Origin: Buttiauxella sp965119215
GTDB lineage: Bacteria > Pseudomonadota > Gammaproteobacteria > Enterobacterales > Enterobacteriaceae
Assembly (NCBI GenBank): GCA_965119215.1
Contig: CBCPKK010000009.1
Coordinates: 1 to 64,000 of the forward strand
Reading direction: 5' to 3'
Length of the DNA: 64,000 bases
The position numbers and the translations under genes were made by a program. Every line of letters starts with the position of its first letter. The stretch's first letter is position 1. This document shows positions 34,812 to 43,799 of this stretch, piece after piece. The notes under the pieces are model-generated. The model was not told the DNA's origin and made no database searches. It worked only from the letters and a program-made list of their open reading frames with translations.

Positions 34812-35893
34812 CAGAGCACCTTTTTAATAATTGTGACGGCCCTGTACTGGCCGATAGCGTTACCCATCTCTGTCACCGTGATACCTTTATCCCGGGCCAG
34901 CCCAACCAGCAGCACAACATCGGGATCATCCACTGAGCGGACAAAAACATGGTCCGGCACACGCCGCAAAACGGCTCTGGTGGCCTCTGCAATCCCCGGC
35001 TTGATACGATTGATGCTGTCTACTGAATAATTATTTGCCAGGCTGGAAATTACGTCACGGCTTTGCTGCCATAACCCGGTATTTTCCTCAGTCTCCCAGA
35101 CCAGCGCCGGTAACTCCTGACCATCAAGCTTTTCACGGAAACGGGCCACGGTTTCGACCAGCGTCCGGCTGCATTCAAAATCAGTGAGATGGTCGCAGAC
35201 GACACACCCGTGCAGCCCTTCATCGGTCCAGACTGAGCGGGAGATAAGCCCTGAGACGGGAGCGCCCATAATCCCAAAGGGGATAAGCCAGTCATCTGCG
35301 CTTGCGGCAAGCCATGAGCATCCGCAGGGATCGGCCAGCACGACAAGGCGCGGTTGTTCAGGATATCCGTTCCGACCTTTCAGCGAACGGACCAGCTCGC
35401 CGGTAATCGCGCCTTTACCGGTCCAGCCATCGACAAAGACAATGCCCTGTGTACCGTGTCGGGCTTCAATCACTTCCAGTGCTGCGGTATCAATCCCCCT
35501 GTCACGGATGATACTTATCCCGTAATGAAAGGAGCTTTTCCCCATGGCCCGGAGTGCCTGCTGTAACATCACACCCAACGGCACACCGGCTCTGACAAGG
35601 CTGGCAAGAATAATGGGCTCATCACCAAATCGCTTAACGAGTTCCCGTGCAAGCTGCGATACCTCTTTTGCCAGCCGTGCAGCGCCCATATCAAGGGCGC
35701 GTGAAAACAGGTCAAGATGCCACTGCGTAGGGGCAGGCTCCTGACTCAGCATATCGGAGTAATGTTTTTTACCGGACTGGATCAGCTCTTCTTTCAGATC
35801 CACTGGCGTCATTTCCATAGTCACCGGCTGGAGTAAAAACTGCACATCATCAGGCGAGTAGGAGCCCGAGAAAGTCGATATTTCCGGCTGCAT
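34811..35893 (-). CDS. StiP-type phosphoribosyltransferase/PELOTA protein of the ter module
   Basis: A 360-residue protein from the ATG at 35893 (GGAG site, 1 base after the HAD stop). The central part (about 95-215) resembles the StiP/PRTase_1 fold, with PIILASLVRAGVPLGVMLQQ, GIVFVDGWTGKGAITGEL and LADPCGCSWLAASADDWL. The C-terminal 50 residues (VFVRSVDDPDVVLLVGLARDKG) fit a PELOTA-like RNA-binding domain. Databases often call it cysteine protease StiP, but a nucleotide-handling role is more likely from context. It belongs to the ter-linked biosynthetic set. Confidence 0.82.
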   Translation of the reverse strand: MQPEISTFSGSYSPDDVQFLLQPVTMEMTPVDLKEELIQSGKKHYSDMLSQEPAPTQWHLDLFSRALDMGAARLAKEVSQLARELVKRFGDEPIILASLVRAGVPLGVMLQQALRAMGKSSFHYGISIIRDRGIDTAALEVIEARHGTQGIVFVDGWTGKGAITGELVRSLKGRNGYPEQPRLVVLADPCGCSWLAASADDWLIPFGIMGAPVSGLISRSVWTDEGLHGCVVCDHLTDFECSRTLVETVARFREKLDGQELPALVWETEENTGLWQQSRDVISSLANNYSVDSINRIKPGIAEATRAVLRRVPDHVFVRSVDDPDVVLLVGLARDKGITVTEMGNAIGQYRAVTIIKKVL

Positions 35894-35894
35894 C

Positions 35895-36668
35895 TTATTT
35901 TTCTCCAAAAATACGGTGTGAAATGGCTTCAGCAAACTGACTCTGACGAGGCAGACCATACCAGCTACATAGCTTCATGAACCGGTGGTCGCTCAGGCTG
36001 TCGCCAAGGCCAATCACCGGGAAAACTCCCCGTTCAGATCGCAGTTTTTCAAGCAGCCAGGTCACGGCCAGTCCTTTTTCAACCGGATGAGGTAACCAGG
36101 CAACATTGTTACTGTTGCGGTGGATATAAAAACCATCGGTTGGGAACAATTGTTCTATTTCATCGGCAATCGCATTGAGTTCATCAAGGCGTGTGCTGTC
36201 GCGGTGTTTCATTACCAGATAAATCGGTACGCCGTCGTACTCGTAATTCAGCCGCGCCCACGCATTAATCCCTCTGGCTTCCATCAGTTCCGTGATTTGC
36301 CTTTGCATTCCCGTCAGTCTTTCGTCATACGGGGCAAGACTGTGAAGCATATGGGCTTTCCATTCTTCATCCGGTTGCCCCTGAGGAGTAAGGACGACCG
36401 CACCGTGAGTGGTGATAGCCCAGGAGCTGAAAGGGATTTGCACACGACTGATTTCTTCCGTACCACGGGCAGTCACCGGGATCAGTTCCGCCTGTTCCAG
36501 CAGCCAGTCCACCAGCATAGACTGTTCTTCCGTCATGTAACTGCGGGGGGTAAGGCTTCGGTCCAGCGCACCGGTACGGAAGGGTTCAAGCGCCAGTTCA
36601 TCCACCATTTTACGGCGGGTCTGGAAAAGCGTGTCATCGAGATCGCTCAATACAACAGGTTTATTCAT
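35895..36668 (-). CDS. HAD-superfamily hydrolase of the ter module
   Basis: A 257-residue HAD phosphatase with the DXDXT motif VVLSDLDDTLFQTRR at the N-terminus, a cap region in the middle, and motif IV VIGLGDSLSDHRFMKLC near residue 218. The inserted cap is of the C2 type, as in sucrose-phosphatase-like enzymes. The substrate is unknown; a phosphorylated intermediate of the ter-linked pathway is a reasonable inference. It overlaps the PRTase gene upstream by 8 bases. Confidence 0.88.
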   Translation of the reverse strand: MNKPVVLSDLDDTLFQTRRKMVDELALEPFRTGALDRSLTPRSYMTEEQSMLVDWLLEQAELIPVTARGTEEISRVQIPFSSWAITTHGAVVLTPQGQPDEEWKAHMLHSLAPYDERLTGMQRQITELMEARGINAWARLNYEYDGVPIYLVMKHRDSTRLDELNAIADEIEQLFPTDGFYIHRNSNNVAWLPHPVEKGLAVTWLLEKLRSERGVFPVIGLGDSLSDHRFMKLCSWYGLPRQSQFAEAISHRIFGEK

Positions 36669-37803
36669 AGGTCACAATCTCCACAACAGGGGCAACGTCA
36701 GAAAGCGCGGTCAAAAGCTGCTGGTCCACACTTTCAGCTGGCGTCTCGGTACACAGCAAGATACGGTCAAACTTCTGATGGGCAACGTTATAAACAAAGT
36801 TAGGGATACCCAGGCCATAGTTATCAGTAAACGCAATCGCAGACTTGATAGCGAATCCGGTCGCGATAGGAGAGCGGGTCGTGGAACTGTAGTGAACCGT
36901 GGCTCCCTGAGCTTCAAGACGCTCGGATAACAGGAAGGGCTCCCAGACAAACTCTCCGGTGCCCAGAACCAGGACACGTTCTCCCGAAAACGTCACAATA
37001 TGGCGACCTAAATCCCGGGCCGGGACCGTCATGCCGAGTCGGCCCCAGGACTGTTTGCCCGTCACCGGGACGGCACCACGCGAGGTGACATTGACAAAGG
37101 GCATCACAGGAACAGGCGCATCCGGGATCGGGGTCCACTGCCACTGACCACTGACCAGTGAAACGGGGGTCACGGGGAGGGGGCAGCGTTTTGTGAGAGC
37201 TTCACCACTCCAGTCGGTGAGTGTCACGGTGACCACCTGCTCAAGGTTTGCCAGGCGTTGAGTACCCCGCAACGCAGCCAGCAGATTGATAAAGGTATTC
37301 CCTGTGGTGGCTTCATCATCGATCAGGACAATCGTGCGAGCTTCGCAAACACGACGGCGCATTTCCGGCTCATCCGGTAAGTAAATCAGATGGTCTGTTG
37401 CGTGGCTGTGCTCTTCTTTAAATTCGCACAACAGCTCGCCATCGACCGGATGACGAGTGGACGTCAGGTAGACGGACTCACTGAACCGGTGACGGAGTTC
37501 ATCAAAGACTCCCGCCCCCAGGCCCACGGCAGTTTCAGCCATACCGATAACGAGAACGGGCCCCGCCATATCTCCAGGGATCTGCTCAGCTAACTGGCGA
37601 TACACCTGGCGCATGACTGAGGGGGATACCGGTATATGACGTCCAAGCACTTTGCTGACAAAGAGAAAGGCGCGTTTGGGATTGCGTCGTTCTGCAATAT
37701 CAAACAGGTCGTCCAACAAAAAATTCTGCTGCCTGCCTGTGACCTGAATGGTGCCGCAGGAAAGCGTACGGCGATAAACTGTCTCATCATTCACTAAAGC
37801 CAT
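36661..37803 (-). CDS. Phosphoribosyltransferase with TRSP-type C-terminus
   Basis: A 380-residue protein. The PRPP-binding motif is clear: RTIVLIDDEATTGNTFINLL at about residues 155-175. The N-terminal 240 residues form the PRTase_2 part, and the rest (SWGRLGMTVPARDLGRHIV, then GERVLVLGTGEFVWEPFLL) fits the TRSP domain found fused to these enzymes. The ATG at 37803 has GAAGGA upstream. It probably transfers a ribosyl phosphate to an unknown base-like acceptor in the ter-linked pathway. Confidence 0.87.
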   Translation of the reverse strand: MALVNDETVYRRTLSCGTIQVTGRQQNFLLDDLFDIAERRNPKRAFLFVSKVLGRHIPVSPSVMRQVYRQLAEQIPGDMAGPVLVIGMAETAVGLGAGVFDELRHRFSESVYLTSTRHPVDGELLCEFKEEHSHATDHLIYLPDEPEMRRRVCEARTIVLIDDEATTGNTFINLLAALRGTQRLANLEQVVTVTLTDWSGEALTKRCPLPVTPVSLVSGQWQWTPIPDAPVPVMPFVNVTSRGAVPVTGKQSWGRLGMTVPARDLGRHIVTFSGERVLVLGTGEFVWEPFLLSERLEAQGATVHYSSTTRSPIATGFAIKSAIAFTDNYGLGIPNFVYNVAHQKFDRILLCTETPAESVDQQLLTALSDVAPVVEIVTYE

Positions 37804-37813
37804 AATCAATCCT

Positions 37814-38872
37814 TCAGTTCAGTCGGTTAGTCAGGTGAGTGGGGTACGCGATAACATCAGTTACAGATCGCACTGTGGCCGGAGCGAAATCGCGCTTTGC
37901 CATCTCAATGACCTCACTTTTCGACATCAGACCCAGCTTATGGAAGGCAAACAACCCCGGTAAATTAACCCCACTGTGTTGGGTATAACCAATACCGCCA
38001 GATGGACGCATATTTGTTTCCAGCAGAACGGGTTGACCGGAGACGTTATTGCGGGTTTGTACGTTGACCAGGCCATCAGCCATCATCGCTCTTGCACAGG
38101 CGCAGGCGAGTTCAAATGCTTCACCGCTGTTTTCAAGATACTGAAGGGGGCCTTCTTTACGACGGGCAACTGCCGCGAGCACTTCACCTTTGTCCGCCAG
38201 GATATCAACGGAATATTCAGGGCCAGGAAGATAAGGCATTAAAACCAGGGGTGTAAACTTCTCTGTACCAGACAGTGCCGCGAGGTACTGGCGTGGGTGA
38301 ACAACACGGTTTTCCGGATGATTAAAAATGTTCATGGATGATGCAGTGTCATCAAAGCGCCAGAAACCCATGCCATAAATACCGGTAACCGGTTTTACGC
38401 ACAGCGACTGGCCTTCGAAAGGGGAATGACTGAGATGATGCTGCAATTCTTCAATGGAATTGATACGCAAAGACGGTACAGCTGGCAGGCGATTTGCTTC
38501 CATCACTTCTGCAAAAGTAACTTTGTCATCTGCCATCTCCAGCCATTGTGGTCCGGTTGCACCGGTAGTCAGTGATGCACCTGAAGCCTCGATGTCCACG
38601 CGGTGGTTTTCAAACCACTGGCAATGACGTCCGGTATGAAGGGTATTAATTCCCCATTGTGCAATCGTGGAGAGGATGAAGGGCAGGCGCTGTTCAGCAT
38701 CATTCGGCTCTGTCAGGGAAAAATCTGCGACAGAAAGAATTTCGTTACGTTCATTACGGTGTGAGGCGTAAACCGTCAGATCAGTCTGCATTTTTGCTGC
38801 AAAAGACTTCATCCCCTGGATGATGTCTCTTTGAGACGATAAACCTTCCATAAGCCAAATTTTATTATTCAT
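37814..38872 (-). CDS. ATP-grasp ligase of the ter module
   Basis: A 352-residue ATP-grasp enzyme. The ATP-binding parts are LCVKPVTGIYGMGFWRF (about 196-212), LVLMPYLPGPEYSVDILADKGEVLAAVARRK and the metal-binding VLLETNMRPSGGIGYTQHSG near residue 300. The family joins a carboxylate to an amine or thiol using ATP. It is the first gene of the leftward ter operon, with a consensus promoter 48 bases ahead. A near-perfect AAAAGTAACTTTG palindrome lies in its coding sequence. Confidence 0.88.
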   Translation of the reverse strand: MNNKIWLMEGLSSQRDIIQGMKSFAAKMQTDLTVYASHRNERNEILSVADFSLTEPNDAEQRLPFILSTIAQWGINTLHTGRHCQWFENHRVDIEASGASLTTGATGPQWLEMADDKVTFAEVMEANRLPAVPSLRINSIEELQHHLSHSPFEGQSLCVKPVTGIYGMGFWRFDDTASSMNIFNHPENRVVHPRQYLAALSGTEKFTPLVLMPYLPGPEYSVDILADKGEVLAAVARRKEGPLQYLENSGEAFELACACARAMMADGLVNVQTRNNVSGQPVLLETNMRPSGGIGYTQHSGVNLPGLFAFHKLGLMSKSEVIEMAKRDFAPATVRSVTDVIAYPTHLTNRLN

Positions 38873-38919
38873 ATTTTCAAATTTACCTGAGGCGAAATGT
38901 CTTTTTAGATAGTGTCACG

Positions 38920-38948
38920 AGTCTAGAAAGGTCTGACAAACTTGTCAA
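38920..38948 (-). promoter_or_regulatory. Promoter of the leftward ter biosynthetic operon
   Basis: On the minus strand: TTGACA -35 (38943-38948), 17-base spacer, TAGACT -10 (38920-38925). A palindrome ATCATATTATGAT (38949-38961) abuts the -35 and could be an operator. Confidence 0.7.
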
Positions 38949-39195
38949 TCATATTATGATTTTACAGCCTAGCCAGAAATAAAAATAACCACGGTGATGA
39001 AGCTCTAATTTATACCTATATTTCAGAAGGATAAATTGATATTACTGTCTCAGAAACAAGTAATATGGAGATAAAAATACAAATCTTTTTTTAAAATTGG
39101 CTTGCGAGAGAACTTCATCATGATATGATTTTCTTCGTAGTCAGGATTTCTTTGTTTCCCGTTGTTTCAGTCAATACCATTTTAAGGAAAAGAAT
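38949..39195. promoter_or_regulatory. Divergent ter regulatory region
   Basis: This AT-rich region holds the palindrome ATCATATTATGAT (38949-38961) and its relative ATCATGATATGAT (39117-39129), 11 of 13 bases the same. Each touches one of the two divergent promoters. They are candidate TerW or other operator sites. A long untranslated leader (about 60 bases) precedes terZ, with an AAGGAAA ribosome site. Confidence 0.5.
39102..39129 (+). promoter_or_regulatory. Promoter of terZABCDEF
   Basis: TTGCGA -35 (39102-39107), 16-base spacer, TATGAT -10 (39124-39129), 67 bases before the terZ start. The -10 overlaps the palindrome ATCATGATATGAT, so a bound regulator would act directly on it. Confidence 0.55.
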
Positions 39196-39777
39196 ATGGT
39201 TTCATTAAGCAAGAATCAGACGGTATCACTCAGCAAACAATCCACCGCGCTCAGTCAGCTTCAGTTCGGCCTCGGTTGGGACCCCATCAAGAAAAAAGGG
39301 TTATTTGGCGGTATGTTCGGTGGCAGCGACTCTATTGATCTGGATGCCGGTTGTGTCTTAATGGACCGTACCGGTAAAACCATTGACACCGTCTGGTTCC
39401 GCAAACTGAAATCAACATGCGGCTCCGTGGTTCACAGCGGTGATAATCTCACAGGCGAAGGTGATGGCGATGATGAAGTGATCAATGTCTACCTCAGCAA
39501 ACTCTCCCCGAATGTTGAATACCTGGCCTTTACCGTAAACAGTTTCCGTGGACAGACATTTAATGATGTCGCTAATGCCTTCTGCCGTGTTGTTGACCAG
39601 TCAAATAAAGAACTGGCTCGCTACCAGCTGACCGAGCAGGGATCTCATACCGGTATCGTTATCGCCTCACTGCAACGCAATAACGGCAACTGGGACTTTA
39701 CTGCTCATGGTCATGCATGCCGTGGTCGCACTATTGACGACATGCATGCTGACATCGTGGCAACGGTGGTCCGCTAA
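39196..39777 (+). CDS. terZ: TerZ, TerD-domain tellurite resistance protein
   Basis: A 193-residue TerD-family protein. The calcium-binding signature is intact: an early DSIDLDAGCVLMD and then SGDNLTGEGDGDDEVINVYL. A glycine-rich insert KKGLFGGMFGGSDS distinguishes TerZ from TerD and TerE. TerD-family proteins are cytosolic calcium-binding stress proteins linked to tellurite resistance, phage inhibition and colicin resistance. It is the first gene of the ter operon, and its stop codon overlaps the terA start. Confidence 0.96.
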   Translation: MVSLSKNQTVSLSKQSTALSQLQFGLGWDPIKKKGLFGGMFGGSDSIDLDAGCVLMDRTGKTIDTVWFRKLKSTCGSVVHSGDNLTGEGDGDDEVINVYLSKLSPNVEYLAFTVNSFRGQTFNDVANAFCRVVDQSNKELARYQLTEQGSHTGIVIASLQRNNGNWDFTAHGHACRGRTIDDMHADIVATVVR

Positions 39778-40928
39778 TGAACCTGACGCCGGGGGGAAAT
39801 GCCCCCGTTCCTTCAGAGGAACTTCGCGTTCGTATTCTCTCCGGGGGACCGGTCGATGCATCCGCTTTTCGTTTGTTTGCAAACGGGAAAGTGCAGGGTG
39901 ATGCCGATATGGTCTTTTATGGTCAGCCCCGAAATGACGACGCAACCATCAGTCTGGTCAGTGAAGGTCATAACACCACCTTTACCGTTTCACTTAATCG
40001 CCTGAAACCAGATGCAGAGAAAGTCGCTTTTACTGTCACCTGTGACGGGGGGCAGGTTGTCTCTGGTCTGCGCAATCTGTCCATACAGGTCGAAAAGGGC
40101 AATGAGGTTCTGATTGCCGGAACGGTAGAACTGACCGGACGCCAGGAAGCCGCTCTGATTCTGGGTGAGCTTTATCGTCGTAATAATGACTGGAAGTTCC
40201 GTTTTGTTGCCCAGGGGTTTAACGGTGGTCTTAAACCACTGGCTGAACACTTTGGCGTCGATATTGCTGACACCCCCGTTCCGGCGTCCACTCCGCCTGT
40301 AGCGACACCGCCTGCCGCCACTAAAATCAGTCTGAGCAAGGTCTCTTTAACCAAAGAAAAACCGGCAATCAGTCTTGCCAAACGCGATAACTTCGGGGAA
40401 ATCCGCATCAACCTGAACTGGAATCGCGCTAACAGCTCATCCGGGCTGCGTGGCATGTTTGGCTCAAAAGGTGTGGATCTGGATTTAGGGGCATTTGTTG
40501 AACTCCAGGACGGATACAAATCGGTCATCCAGGCATTGGGTAACGCCTTTGGTGATTACCACGATGAACCGTACGTTCAACTCCAGGGCGATGACCGGAC
40601 CGGCGCAGTTTCAGAGGGTGAGTGGCTGCATATTAACGGTAAAGAATGGAAAAATATCCGTCAGGTGCTTATCTATGCCTTTATCTACGAAGGTGCTGCC
40701 AGCTGGGATAAAACCGATGGGGTGGTCACACTCCATGTGCCGGATCAACCACCGATTGAAACACGTCTGACTGAGGGGGAAAACAAACGCACAATGTGCG
40801 CGATTGCCCGTCTCGTTAACGAAAATGGTTCCATCAAAGTCGAGCGAATTAACCAGTACTTCAAAGGGCAGTCCGACATGGACCGTGCTTTTGGCTGGGG
40901 CTTTCGCTGGAGTGCAGGTTCTAAATAA
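39777..40928 (+). CDS. terA: TerA, tellurite resistance protein with two TerD-like parts
   Basis: A 383-residue protein: one TerD-like domain at about 10-165, a proline/alanine linker around residues 165-190 (TPVPASTPPVATPPA), and a second TerD-like domain to the end. The acidic calcium loop of the second domain is degenerate (GDDRTGAVSEGEWLHI in place of GDNRTGEGDGDDE), which is normal for TerA. It overlaps the terZ stop by 1 base. Confidence 0.95.
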   Translation: MNLTPGGNAPVPSEELRVRILSGGPVDASAFRLFANGKVQGDADMVFYGQPRNDDATISLVSEGHNTTFTVSLNRLKPDAEKVAFTVTCDGGQVVSGLRNLSIQVEKGNEVLIAGTVELTGRQEAALILGELYRRNNDWKFRFVAQGFNGGLKPLAEHFGVDIADTPVPASTPPVATPPAATKISLSKVSLTKEKPAISLAKRDNFGEIRINLNWNRANSSSGLRGMFGSKGVDLDLGAFVELQDGYKSVIQALGNAFGDYHDEPYVQLQGDDRTGAVSEGEWLHINGKEWKNIRQVLIYAFIYEGAASWDKTDGVVTLHVPDQPPIETRLTEGENKRTMCAIARLVNENGSIKVERINQYFKGQSDMDRAFGWGFRWSAGSK

Positions 40929-40950
40929 CACAGCAATCAAGGATTCAAAA

Positions 40951-41406
40951 ATGAGCTTTTTTGACAAAGTAAAAGGTGCTCTTAATTCAGGCCGTGAAGA
41001 GCTGACCCGCCAGGTGGGTCGTTTTAAAAATAAAAAATTCATGCAGGGTACCGTCGCGGTATGCGCACGTATTGCGGTTTCAAGCGATGGCGTGAGTGCG
41101 GAAGAAAAACAGAAAATGATTGGTTTTCTTCGTTCCTCAGAGGAGCTGAAAGTTTTCGATACCACTGAGGTTATCGAGTTCTTCAACAAACTGGTGACCA
41201 GTTTCGATTTCGATATGGAAATCGGGAAGGGCGAAACCATGAAACATATCCTTGCACTCAAAGATCAGCCTGAAGCAGCACAACTGGCTTTGCGAGTGGG
41301 TATTGCTGTCGCCAAAAGTGACGGTAATTTCGATAAGGATGAACAGCAGGCAGTCCGTGAGATTGCTACTGCGCTGGGTTTTGATCCAGCTGAATTTGGT
41401 CTTTGA
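40951..41406 (+). CDS. terB: TerB, tellurite resistance protein
   Basis: A 151-residue all-helical TerB protein. Two repeated halves each carry an acidic motif (SSDGVSAEEKQKMIGFL and KSDGNFDKDEQQAVREIA), the metal-binding sites of the TerB fold. The start at 40951 fits the known protein (MSFFDKVKGALNSG). TerB and TerC form a membrane-associated complex with TerD-type proteins. It lies 22 bases after terA. Confidence 0.96.
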   Translation: MSFFDKVKGALNSGREELTRQVGRFKNKKFMQGTVAVCARIAVSSDGVSAEEKQKMIGFLRSSEELKVFDTTEVIEFFNKLVTSFDFDMEIGKGETMKHILALKDQPEAAQLALRVGIAVAKSDGNFDKDEQQAVREIATALGFDPAEFGL

Positions 41407-41429
41407 GTCCCGACCTTTAAGAGGTAGTT

Positions 41430-42470
41430 ATGGTTTCAACACACATCGGTTTTCCAACTGAAACAGTCATTGTTTTCATTGCACTGTCAGTCGGGGCCAT
41501 CTTCATTGACTTGTTTATGCACCGTGACGACAAGCCAATCTCGTTGAAAAGTGCCGCGCTTTGGTCCCTTTTCTGGGTCGTCGTGGCGATGGCTTTTGCC
41601 GGATTCCTCTATATTCACCACGGTGCTGAAGTTGCAAGTCTGTTTGTTACCGGTTATGCGCTGGAGAAAGTGCTCTCCGTTGATAACCTGTTCGTGATGA
41701 TGGCGATCTTCTCGTGGTTCTCTGTACCGGACCGTTATCGTCACCGGGTGCTTTACTGGGGCATTATCGGGGCCATCGTATTCCGTGGCATCTTTGTTGC
41801 CATCGGTACAAGCCTGCTGAGCCTTGGACCGTATGTCGAAGTCATCTTCGCCATCATTGTGGCCTGGACTGCTGTCATGATGCTCAAAAGTGGCGGTGAT
41901 GAGGATGAGGTTGAGGATTATTCCCAGCACCTTGCCTACCGCATGGTGAAACGCTTCTTCCCAATCTGGCCGAAACTGAAAGGGCATGCATTCCTGCTCT
42001 CGCAGAAAGAAGTTGATGCAGAACTGGCGAAACCAGAAAACAAAGACGTGACGGTCGGTCGTGGTAAGAAAGCTGCAATGTACGCCACGCCACTGTTTTT
42101 GTGTGTCGCGGTTGTTGAGCTTTCAGATGTCATGTTTGCCTTTGACTCCGTCCCGGCCATTATTGCCGTCAGCCGTGAGCCATTGATTGTCTACAGTGCC
42201 ATGATGTTTGCCATCCTGGGCCTGCGTACCCTTTATTTTGTTCTCGAAGCGCTGAAGCAGTATCTGGTCCATCTCGAGAAAGCTGTCATCGTGCTGCTGT
42301 TCTTTATCGCTGTAAAACTGGGGCTGAATGCGACAGATCACATCTGGCACCACGGTTACAGTATTGCAGCCACCACAAGCCTGTATGTTGTCCTTGGCGT
42401 CCTGGCTGTCGGTATTGTTTTGAGTATTATGTTCCCGGGCAAACCAGAAGTTGAGAAAAAGGAGAGTTAA
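41430..42470 (+). CDS. terC: TerC, integral membrane tellurite resistance protein
   Basis: A 346-residue membrane protein with about nine hydrophobic segments. The TerC-family acidic motifs inside the membrane are present in LEKVLSVDNLFVMMAIFSW (about 70-90) and VVELSDVMFAFDSVPAIIAVS (about 228-250). A cytoplasmic loop (about 148-215) lies between them. TerC proteins are linked to metal efflux, for example manganese, and here are the membrane anchor of the Ter system. AAGAGG ribosome site upstream. Confidence 0.96.
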   Translation: MVSTHIGFPTETVIVFIALSVGAIFIDLFMHRDDKPISLKSAALWSLFWVVVAMAFAGFLYIHHGAEVASLFVTGYALEKVLSVDNLFVMMAIFSWFSVPDRYRHRVLYWGIIGAIVFRGIFVAIGTSLLSLGPYVEVIFAIIVAWTAVMMLKSGGDEDEVEDYSQHLAYRMVKRFFPIWPKLKGHAFLLSQKEVDAELAKPENKDVTVGRGKKAAMYATPLFLCVAVVELSDVMFAFDSVPAIIAVSREPLIVYSAMMFAILGLRTLYFVLEALKQYLVHLEKAVIVLLFFIAVKLGLNATDHIWHHGYSIAATTSLYVVLGVLAVGIVLSIMFPGKPEVEKKES

Positions 42471-42518
42471 TCTCCTGATATCATCCGATAAATTTAATTA
42501 AACGTAAGAGGTTAATGT

Positions 42519-43097
42519 ATGAGTGTTTCTCTTTCCAAAGGCGGAAACGTATCCCTGAGTAAAGCAGCACCTACGATGAAAAATGTCCTGATCGGCCTTG
42601 GCTGGGATGCGCGTTCGACCGATGGTCAGGACTTTGACCTGGATGCTTCCGCTTTCCTTCTGTCACAGAATGGTAAAGTACGCGGTGATGCAGATTTTAT
42701 TTTCTACAACAACCTGAAATCGACCGATGGTTCTGTGACGCATACCGGCGATAACCGCACGGGTGAAGGCGACGGCGATGATGAATCACTGAAAATCAAA
42801 CTGGATATGATCCCGGCTGATGTCGATAAAATTGTCTTCGTGGTCACGATCCACGATGCACAGACTCGCCGCCAGAGCTTCGGCCAGGTTGCCGGGGCAT
42901 TTATTCGCCTGGTGAACGATGATAACCAGACTGAAGTGGCTCGCTATGACCTGTCTGAAGACGCGTCGACTGAAACCGCAATGTTATTTGGTGAACTGTA
43001 CCGTAACGCGGGTGAGTGGAAATTCCGTGCGGTAGGCCAGGGTTATGCAGGTGGCCTGTCATCCGTTTGTGCTCAGTACGGCATTAATGCTTCCTGA
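42519..43097 (+). CDS. terD: TerD, calcium-binding tellurite resistance protein
   Basis: A 192-residue TerD protein with the full signature: DFDLDASAFLLS and then HTGDNRTGEGDGDDESLKIKL, two acidic loops that bind calcium. About two thirds of its residues match terE, showing a tandem duplication. An AAGAGG ribosome site precedes the start. Confidence 0.97.
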   Translation: MSVSLSKGGNVSLSKAAPTMKNVLIGLGWDARSTDGQDFDLDASAFLLSQNGKVRGDADFIFYNNLKSTDGSVTHTGDNRTGEGDGDDESLKIKLDMIPADVDKIVFVVTIHDAQTRRQSFGQVAGAFIRLVNDDNQTEVARYDLSEDASTETAMLFGELYRNAGEWKFRAVGQGYAGGLSSVCAQYGINAS

Positions 43098-43098
43098 G

Positions 43099-43140
43099 AA
43101 AAGTAACTTTTTTACATTGATGGGCCAGCAATCTGGCCCA
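43099..43140 (+). promoter_or_regulatory. terD-terE spacer with palindrome and hairpin
   Basis: An AAAAGTAACTTTT palindrome (43099-43111) is followed by a strong hairpin TGGGCCAG-CAAT-CTGGCCCA (43121-43140) without a T run. It may act as an RNA processing or stability element rather than a full terminator. Confidence 0.5.
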
Positions 43141-43167
43141 AACTAAAATGATGAACAGGAGTTTAAA

Positions 43168-43743
43168 ATGGCAGTTTCTCTCGTAAAAGGCGGTAACGTT
43201 TCTCTGACTAAAGAAGCCCCAACCATGAATGTTGCGATGGTTGGTCTGGGCTGGGATTCCCGTGTCACTGACGGACAGGCATTTGACCTCGATGCATCGG
43301 TATTCCTGGTCGGCGAAGACGGTAAAGTGTTGTCTGACTCACATTTCATTTTCTTCAATAACAAAGTCAGCTCCGACGGTGCCGTAGAACACCAGGGTGA
43401 CAACCGTACCGGTGAAGGCGACGGTGATGATGAGCAGGTTAAAATCGATCTGTCTAAAGTTTCTGCTGATGTGAAAAAAATGGTCTTTGCTGTCACTATC
43501 TATGATGCAGAGGCGCGTAAGCAAAACTTTGGCATGGTGAGCAACAGCTTCATGCGTGTTTACAACAATGACAACGGTGCTGAAATTGCCCGTTTCGACT
43601 TGTCAGAAGATGCATCCACCGAAACGGCTATGGTCTTCGGTGAACTGTACCGTCACGGTGCTGAGTGGAAGTTCAAAGCAGTAGGTCAGGGCTTTGCAGG
43701 CGGTCTGTCCGCTCTTGCATCCCAGCATGGCGTGAATATCTGA
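43168..43743 (+). CDS. terE: TerE, TerD-family tellurite resistance protein
   Basis: A 191-residue protein, paralogue of TerD. Both calcium loops are intact (AFDLDASVFLVG and QGDNRTGEGDGDDEQVKIDL). The start follows an ACAGGAG ribosome site. A terminator hairpin lies just after its stop codon. Confidence 0.97.
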   Translation: MAVSLVKGGNVSLTKEAPTMNVAMVGLGWDSRVTDGQAFDLDASVFLVGEDGKVLSDSHFIFFNNKVSSDGAVEHQGDNRTGEGDGDDEQVKIDLSKVSADVKKMVFAVTIYDAEARKQNFGMVSNSFMRVYNNDNGAEIARFDLSEDASTETAMVFGELYRHGAEWKFKAVGQGFAGGLSALASQHGVNI

Positions 43744-43760
43744 TAAGTAGACATGAACAC

Positions 43761-43784
43761 AACCCCGGAAATCCGGGGTTTTTT
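43761..43784 (+). terminator. Rho-independent terminator between terE and terF
   Basis: AACCCCGG-AAAT-CCGGGGTT followed by a run of T. It lies 17 bases after terE, so terF depends on read-through or its own promoter. Confidence 0.87.
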
Positions 43785-43799
43785 ATGCAAGGAATGATA

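Noticed and set aside
43665..43799. Upstream extension of terF into terE
   Set aside because: It would overlap the terE end and cross a terminator; the ATG at 43800 gives the known TerF N-terminus.
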